Shown here: in pieces, positions 58,096-64,000 of the stretch | How the letters are laid out: each line of letters starts with the position of its first letter | Position numbering within the stretch: the first letter of the stretch is position 1 | Assembly (NCBI GenBank): GCA_035048485.1 | Contig: CM068582.1 | Span: forward strand, 15,008,001 to 15,072,000 | Source of the DNA: Pteria penguin | Taxonomy: Eukaryota; Mollusca; Bivalvia; Pterioida; Pteriidae | Direction: 5' to 3' | Length of the DNA stretch: 64,000 nucleotides | The notes under the pieces: model-generated | Seen by the model: only the letters and a program-made list of their open reading frames with translations | The model's database searches: none | What the model was told of the DNA's origin: nothing | Position numbers and translations under genes: made by a program

Positions 58096-60700
58096 TGCAG
58101 AATACCGACCATTAAGAAAACCGAAGGCAGAGCGCTATATTTGCTTTTGATCACTTATTCATATACGATGTTTTTCAACCAAATATCTATTGAAGTGATA
58201 GTGACATATAATTGATTTTTTCTAGAATCCGGAAAATGCTGATCACTTTCGTTTCTAGCAACCAAATCTCTTTACCATTCACATTTTTGCATTGCATAAT
58301 TAACAGCTCTCCATTCCAGTTACAATATGCACATGTGAAACAATGCCTACTTTATTCCTTTTCAGATATGTATTATAATTTGCTAGAATAACGGGTATGA
58401 TTTATATATTATTATTTTATTTTTCCATTGGCAATGAATACAAAACAATCAATATTACAAAGCCTTTTAGCTCACCTAAACCGATGGCTCAAGCGAACCA
58501 TTGTGACCCCTCTTCGTCTGGCGTTTGTCGACGTCTGTCCCTCCGGCATAAACTTATCATACTTTCGACTTCCTCAGAATAGCTGTAGGGAGTTTGATCA
58601 AACTTGGTATTGATTAAGTACTTAAGGTCCCCCACAAATGCATTTTTTTCTCCAATCGTTCAACAGGTGGCGCCACCATCGCCGAAAGTAAGTCTTAGAC
58701 GGTACCCTCCAATGACAAACTTTTTAGAATCGCAGCATACAGAGACCAACAAAATACATCAGAGTGATATAGAAGGATGTGTGAGGATGTGTTGCTGTTG
58801 TGGGTTCCAATTCGAACGATAATACTTCATTCGTTTACTTTTGACTTACTTTTGGACTATGTCATTTTAATGCAAAAAGGCTTTCAAAAATATTGTCCTT
58901 ATGGTTGATTTTATGGAAGCACTCAGTTGCTGTATTTTAGCCAAACTAACAATAAAAGACTGCTTTCCTCAAAAAGGTTATTTGAGGTGTGACACTTATG
59001 TGACACAAGATGTTATGTGGCTGTGACACTTTCTACACAGTGTTTGTTCACATTTATGTATATATACAGTGCAGAATTATATTGTTTCGTCTGTATGTCT
59101 GGGCATTCACGGCGGGTGTGGCTTGCCAAACAGGAGACGCTCACTCCTTCCGGGCACCTGGTCTCACTTCTGAATTTCAGGGGTCCGTGAATGTCCACTG
59201 TGGTACATTGTTGTTAGTGTCATGGTCATGTGACACCAGATATTTTCGTATTTTAAGACTGCAAAAGGAAAGGGGATGTGACTTTTCACATTTTCTAATT
59301 TTCTTCAATATTTCTTAATTGATTTTGAGGAAACAACTTTAGATGTTTTGAAAGTTTTAAAGAAACTAAAGACTTATGACCAATTACAAGCATTGTTTGC
59401 GCTCATGCAAGCGATATAGCCCCTTTTGGACCTCTTGTATCATAAATAGGACTCGACGATGACAACGGAATAATTTCCATACCATTATTCTTATTCTCTC
59501 TTTCTGAGTAGCAGTGGTCGATCAAACGATGAATAATTTTAGCCAGAGTCAGTAAAGCGGACAACATTGGCATATTTGACTTCCTCCATTACCAATAACG
59601 CTTGAAAACAAACCCGTACAGGATCAGTGACCTTATACACTCTATAACTACTGAAATTTTTATGACTGGTCAAAGAAATAAGTGAAATACTTGAACTTTT
59701 TGGGCCTTTTATTCAGCTCCAATGCAATGTTAACAATTATGTAGAGACTGTTGACCTTAAACAGACCGCACGTTAAGCAGGAAAACAATGATATCATAAA
59801 GTAAATAAAATTCTGTACATCCTCCATTGACCCTCCTTCCACAACAAACTCAGTGCCATTCAATAACTCCTGGAGAAAGGTGTTCTAATGAGATACGAAA
59901 TAATGAATGCAAAATATGTCAACCGTGACGCTTAAGTAAGTTTCTTCAAAGTATCTTATTCGATATAAATACCTTAAGATATAATGAAGAATGAGTAGAA
60001 TATATGAGCTTTGTAAGATTAAAACTTAGATTTCCAGCTAATATAAGTATACAATATTCGTCAATGTTTAGATAATTAAATCATTAATAATATCCCATGC
60101 TATATGTAGCTATTTTTTATATCTACGACATATACAAATGTCATTTAATATTACAATAATTTTGCACATCCTGTACTATAATATATGTCCAAGGTTTCAT
60201 GTTGATTCTTGAAGTTCCATCTTCTAGACGATTTCATTACGAAATTCAGCAACAAGCTGTCCATTCCAACATTTGTTTTGCCCCATTAAGCTTTATTATT
60301 TACTCCTCGTCGACCTAGAAAAATTTAGTTTAAAATCAGTGAAACGGAACATAGCCTAGTTTCTAAGAATATATATATTAAATTTTGGTGTATGCATTTC
60401 GTATTAAACAAAACTTTATGTTTGAATTTTATCTTTAAGTGAATATCGTAAGGTGAAATACAAATAGAATATACGTATGGAATAAACAGTAAATGAAATA
60501 TCAAAATATATTTGATTTGATAAATAACGGAAAAATAAGTTCCTTGACTTACCTCCTTCTTCATAAAAGGAGATTGTGTTATAATTTTGTAAAAACAAAA
60601 TATGAACAAACGAGTGTTCGAAAATCATGCACAAAACAACACACCACTGCGAACTCACTTGTTATTGAAAAAGAAGCGTTAAATTGGTGAAACACTTTAC
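58096..60700. other. Intergenic DNA with dispersed repeats
   Basis: A common repeat with 'agctcacctaaaccgatgg' and 'cgtctggcgtttgtcgacg' lies at about 58465-58620. The minisatellite-related dispersed repeat lies at 59095-59220. No gene is supportable. A minus frame starting after a good acceptor (tttctccag, near 59870; ELLNGTEFVVEGGSMED) is a weak exon candidate. Confidence 0.45.
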
Positions 60701-60710
60701 CTTAATACCA

Positions 60711-63700
60711 TCAATCGAAAGACCTTGCATTTGGCTTGAGCAAAAGGCAGAAGCAAAGAATGAGAGAATGCACAGGAGATGTAAATTCGTTTTTGAATCA
60801 ATTACAATGGGTGAAAATAGTGATGGAAAGACGTGACATATGTGACATAGGATATCAAGGTTGTGGAGGAGGAAATAAAGTGATTGGTGCATGTGGTAAA
60901 CCTAGGGGAAACCAACATTTAAGAAAGGTAAAAGGTCTAAAATCGTGTCCATAGAAGGAATAAATCAAACTATTTTAGATATTTTAAGTAGGGTAAACCC
61001 AAACATTACCTTTCCAGTACTTACAAGAACTATTTACAACGTTACATTGTCTAATATATGTATTGACTAAATCTACCAGTTGTACTTAACGAACATATGC
61101 AACGTACATCTTGTACTGATCACATGACCGGTAGCTAGTGTTTGAAGTATTTCGGATCGTTTCTATTCTTGCATATAACTCGTCTTACTCTCCGTCTGAC
61201 GTCGGACATGGGCTTGTAGTCGTCCTTTGACGCGCCTTGGTCGGCATTCTAGTGTACAAGGAAATCAATGATACACGTTGACACACTTTCAGAGTCTATG
61301 AGATATATTTAATACAATATCAAATCGAATCTGTATGAAAAATGAAATGATTATGATATGATTGGCTAGCGAAATAAGCAAATGACGAAAGCACAATTAG
61401 CTATAATGATTTTATCATGTGTTTCAATGACAAAAGCACAATTATCAATGTCACTGATTTTCATTACCGTCAGGCTGAAATGCAGCATGCTGTTTTGTCA
61501 ATTTGGATAGACAGGGAAAGAAAACAAAGTATCTAGTATTTAAGAAATAGTTTGATAAATCTCTTAACAACTTTATAAGAAATACATAAACAAATACTGC
61601 TTTATGGGAGGAATTGTTTGCGACAATATATTAATTTTGAGAATTAGATTTGTAATCCACCCCCCAAAAATATAAATAAATAAATGTATCACATTACACT
61701 AAAATCAGACAGCAAAAGTGAAACCCCTCCACTCAATGAGCGATGGATTATATATATTCAGTAAACGATGGCCTAAGCGCAGCAACAGACTTACGGACAT
61801 GCGATATCTATGAGGCGGAAGCGGAGCCGGTGTTTTATGTCGTACCGGAGATTTGGTGTCTGTGACTTCATTATACAACTTGGTAGACACGCCTGAATGC
61901 CTGTAAAGACTTATCAATCAGAAAAAAAGAAAAGAGAATTTAGTTAGTAGGAATGATGAACCAATCCACACGTGTCAAAGGACAACCCACACTTTACCAC
62001 GACCGTATGGTCCAACGTCATGTTAAAGTTTGCGGAAATGACAAAAGCTTACAATACACTTTCACACACAAGCTGGATGAACATGAAAACATTACACATG
62101 ATAATATCTATATAATAAAATACTTCATTATCATTTATAGTTTAATTTAAGAAAGGTAGAAGCTGGTAGTCCCTTATACCATAATTAGGAAGTACATTTG
62201 AAATTAAAATAAAAATTCATTTTTCAAATACCTGTTTATTTGAAAAGGTATGTTTTTCAACATTCTGTGCATAATGCAAATGAAATACAACATGACAACA
62301 ATAGCAATGGCTTATATTAAATTATTAAAGGTATATATGTTCTATATTTATCATGTTATTATTACTGTATGGGTTTATACAAGTTGGTTATTTGCAAGGA
62401 GTTTGATGCTTACATCACTGCTATTGTCGATACTGTGATATTGTGTGCGCATGCGCATGCTTCGTATATTCCTTTATTGTCTATTGCCAAATGTGTAGAG
62501 AAATTTGTAAATATAAATTACTAGTCACAAAACATTTGGTACATAATGTCAATCAGTTATTATGTAACGCACAAAAGTTACTGAATTATGGAATGAACAA
62601 GAATTAGTTTTAAAATGAAACTCATGTTAAAGCAGTTTTTATTTAATTTACACTAATCTTTAAATCAAAACACTTATTCAATACGAAGTAAATTTAAAAT
62701 AGAATTGAATAAGACTATATGTAAAACAAAACAAAAAACAACACCCCCCCCCAAAAAAAAAGAAACCAAAAAACAAAAAACCGTCAGAGTAAGAGACAGC
62801 TAAATGTTACAATAATTTGTAAACTGAAAAAAGAACACGACTATATAATGACACATATAATATCCCATGGAATATATATACATTTTCATTTTAGGCTGCT
62901 TGAAAAATATCACATGATGTTTGTTTAGCAGACAACACTGATTAAATTTTCTCAAACTGTATGCCACGCCATGCTCCATACTCTAAACCTCTATGTTTCC
63001 TCGGCCTACGCCGGCCACCACTGACCAACTCATGTCCAAGAAAGTTCAAAGTCTGTTAACATTACACCGACATTGAATTTTATCAAACGAGGACTCGTAG
63101 GACTCTACTGGACATTGGAACATAACACAGTTTGCTAAAAACGTCGTATTTTGGTTATGAAAATTTTATTTCAACTTTGTCTAAATATAACGTTAAGATT
63201 AAATGGGTAAAGGGCAAAATGCAATAGAAAACATTCTTGGTCAAAAGTGGTTAGGGCGGCTCTAAACTGGTTTACTTTGTTTTTCATTCCATTTGAGACT
63301 TACAATGGAATTCTCTTTTCCATTTCTACGTACATAAACATATTGGGATTCCTGAAATCCTCAGTGTGTGGCTTAATATTGGCGTCTAAATAACGATCCA
63401 TAAGCTGACGATGACGGTCCATCTTGTCGTGAACGTCACGCAAGCGACTATGTATAGTGGTGTAGGTTTTAGGCTGATATAGCAGGTCATCAGGGGACAC
63501 TCTAGCATCGAGTCGATACTGGAATCGTCAAGTTAAGCTTGTTTTTATCAACATAGTGACTTCATTTGTCATATTTTATGGCTGATATGTATTTTGTAAA
63601 CGAACTCTATATCCATTTTTCCTTCAATGCTTTTCATTAATCATTATTTCTGTCAATTTCAACCTTTTCATACGAAACACAAAATACTTCATTTTTAAGA

Positions 63701-63852
63701 TCTATTTGCGTTGCTATTACCGAACGTATTTCTATTCTAAAAATAATATGCGTTATTCAAAGAGGTCTACAAACCTTCCATGACAGGACGTTTTTGGGTT
63801 TTACAACTTCTCCGAATTCATCCCAGTGAGCTCGTGCCTGACTTTCATAGTA
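60711..63852 (-). CDS. Unrecognised gene, 3' exons (partial at the right edge)
   Basis: Exons in transcript order: 63852-63775 (YYESQARAHWDEFGEVVKPK...), 63518-63304 (YRLDARVSPDDLLYQPKTY...MEKRIP), 61900-61795 (HSGVSTKLYNEV...PPHRYRMS), 61248-61189 (NADQGASKDDYKPMSDVRRR), and a possible last exon 60734-60711 (PNARSFD, stop). Lengths of 78, 215, 106 and 60 bases join in phase (TT|G gives Leu). The donors are GTTTGT, GTAAGT, GTAAGT and GTAAGA, and the first four acceptors are AG. The 60734 acceptor has a long pyrimidine tract but is less certain. At least 154 residues, strongly charged and Pro/Tyr/Arg-rich, with no membrane segment or recognised domain. The 5' end lies beyond the window. I cannot name the family. 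Confidence 0.65.
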
Positions 63853-64000
63853 CTGAAACAAGGCAGCGTAAGTCATAGAGATTTAAAGTTACCTGAAAAC
63901 TGAAAAAGAATACACACTCATGCTGCAGAAGCACCATGCATCATGTCCTTTACATGCATGGGAAGAATACTCATTTTAACCAATGATGACATTATTTCCG

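Noticed and set aside
60195..60320. Short plus frame (ILEVPSSRRFHYEIQQQ)
   Set aside because: Only about 38 codons, with no splice sites or known motif; likely chance.
60736..60954. 72-codon plus-strand ORF with mixed composition
   Set aside because: It overlaps the candidate last exon and flank of the minus-strand gene and has no splice or promoter support.

Overview
This is a metazoan nuclear window with large introns, GT-AG splicing, AT-rich intergenic DNA and abundant SINEs, MITEs, foldback elements and minisatellites. The tRNA-headed SINEs ending in a (CAAT)n-type tail, the hammerhead-bearing repeats and the gene content suggest a mollusc, most likely a bivalve. The species cannot be named from sequence alone.

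Four protein-coding loci can be built with phase-consistent exons. (1) A CCDC102A-type coiled-coil protein on the minus strand, 7 coding exons between 15536 and 5557, 491 residues. (2) Adenine phosphoribosyltransferase (APRT) on the plus strand, 4 exons between 17359 and 24105, 177 residues, head-to-head with CCDC102A. (3) An intronless C/EBP-like bZIP factor on the plus strand, 40600-41493, behind a TATA-like box, a kB-like site and four short upstream ORFs. (4) The 3' part of an unrecognised gene on the minus strand, at least four exons between 63852 and about 60711, running off the right edge. A canonical CCAAT/CRE/TATA/initiator promoter at 32.0-32.1 kb has no recognisable product; a 21-bp hairpin lies in its presumed transcript.

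Layout: 1-5.5 kb, AT-rich flank with no gene; 5.5-15.5 kb, CCDC102A with introns full of foldback elements, including an ~0.8-kb TTAA-flanked palindrome carrying an exon-like segment; 17.3-24.1 kb, APRT, whose second intron holds a ~2.5-kb minisatellite grown from its own exon-2 donor junction and an antisense hammerhead ribozyme motif; 24-32 kb, SINEs and foldbacks; 33.9-39.5 kb, a hAT-like MITE, an 87-bp tandem array amplified from a SINE core, and a 36-bp repeat field with two SINE insertions; 40.3-41.9 kb, C/EBP-like gene; 47.8-49.2 kb, 43-bp minisatellite; 50.2-52.5 kb, 64-bp satellite; 54.7-58.1 kb, a SINE, a decayed Penelope-like reverse transcriptase and a tandem ~350-bp repeat carrying hammerhead ribozymes; 60.7-64 kb, the unrecognised gene.

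The most notable signals are the tandem hammerhead units (retrozyme/Penelope-like), the APRT exon-intron-junction minisatellite with dozens of duplicate 5' splice sites, and the palindromic element carrying an exon-like segment with two copies of a TCTCGCGAGA palindrome. Gene identities rest on recognising family motifs by eye; no database search was run.
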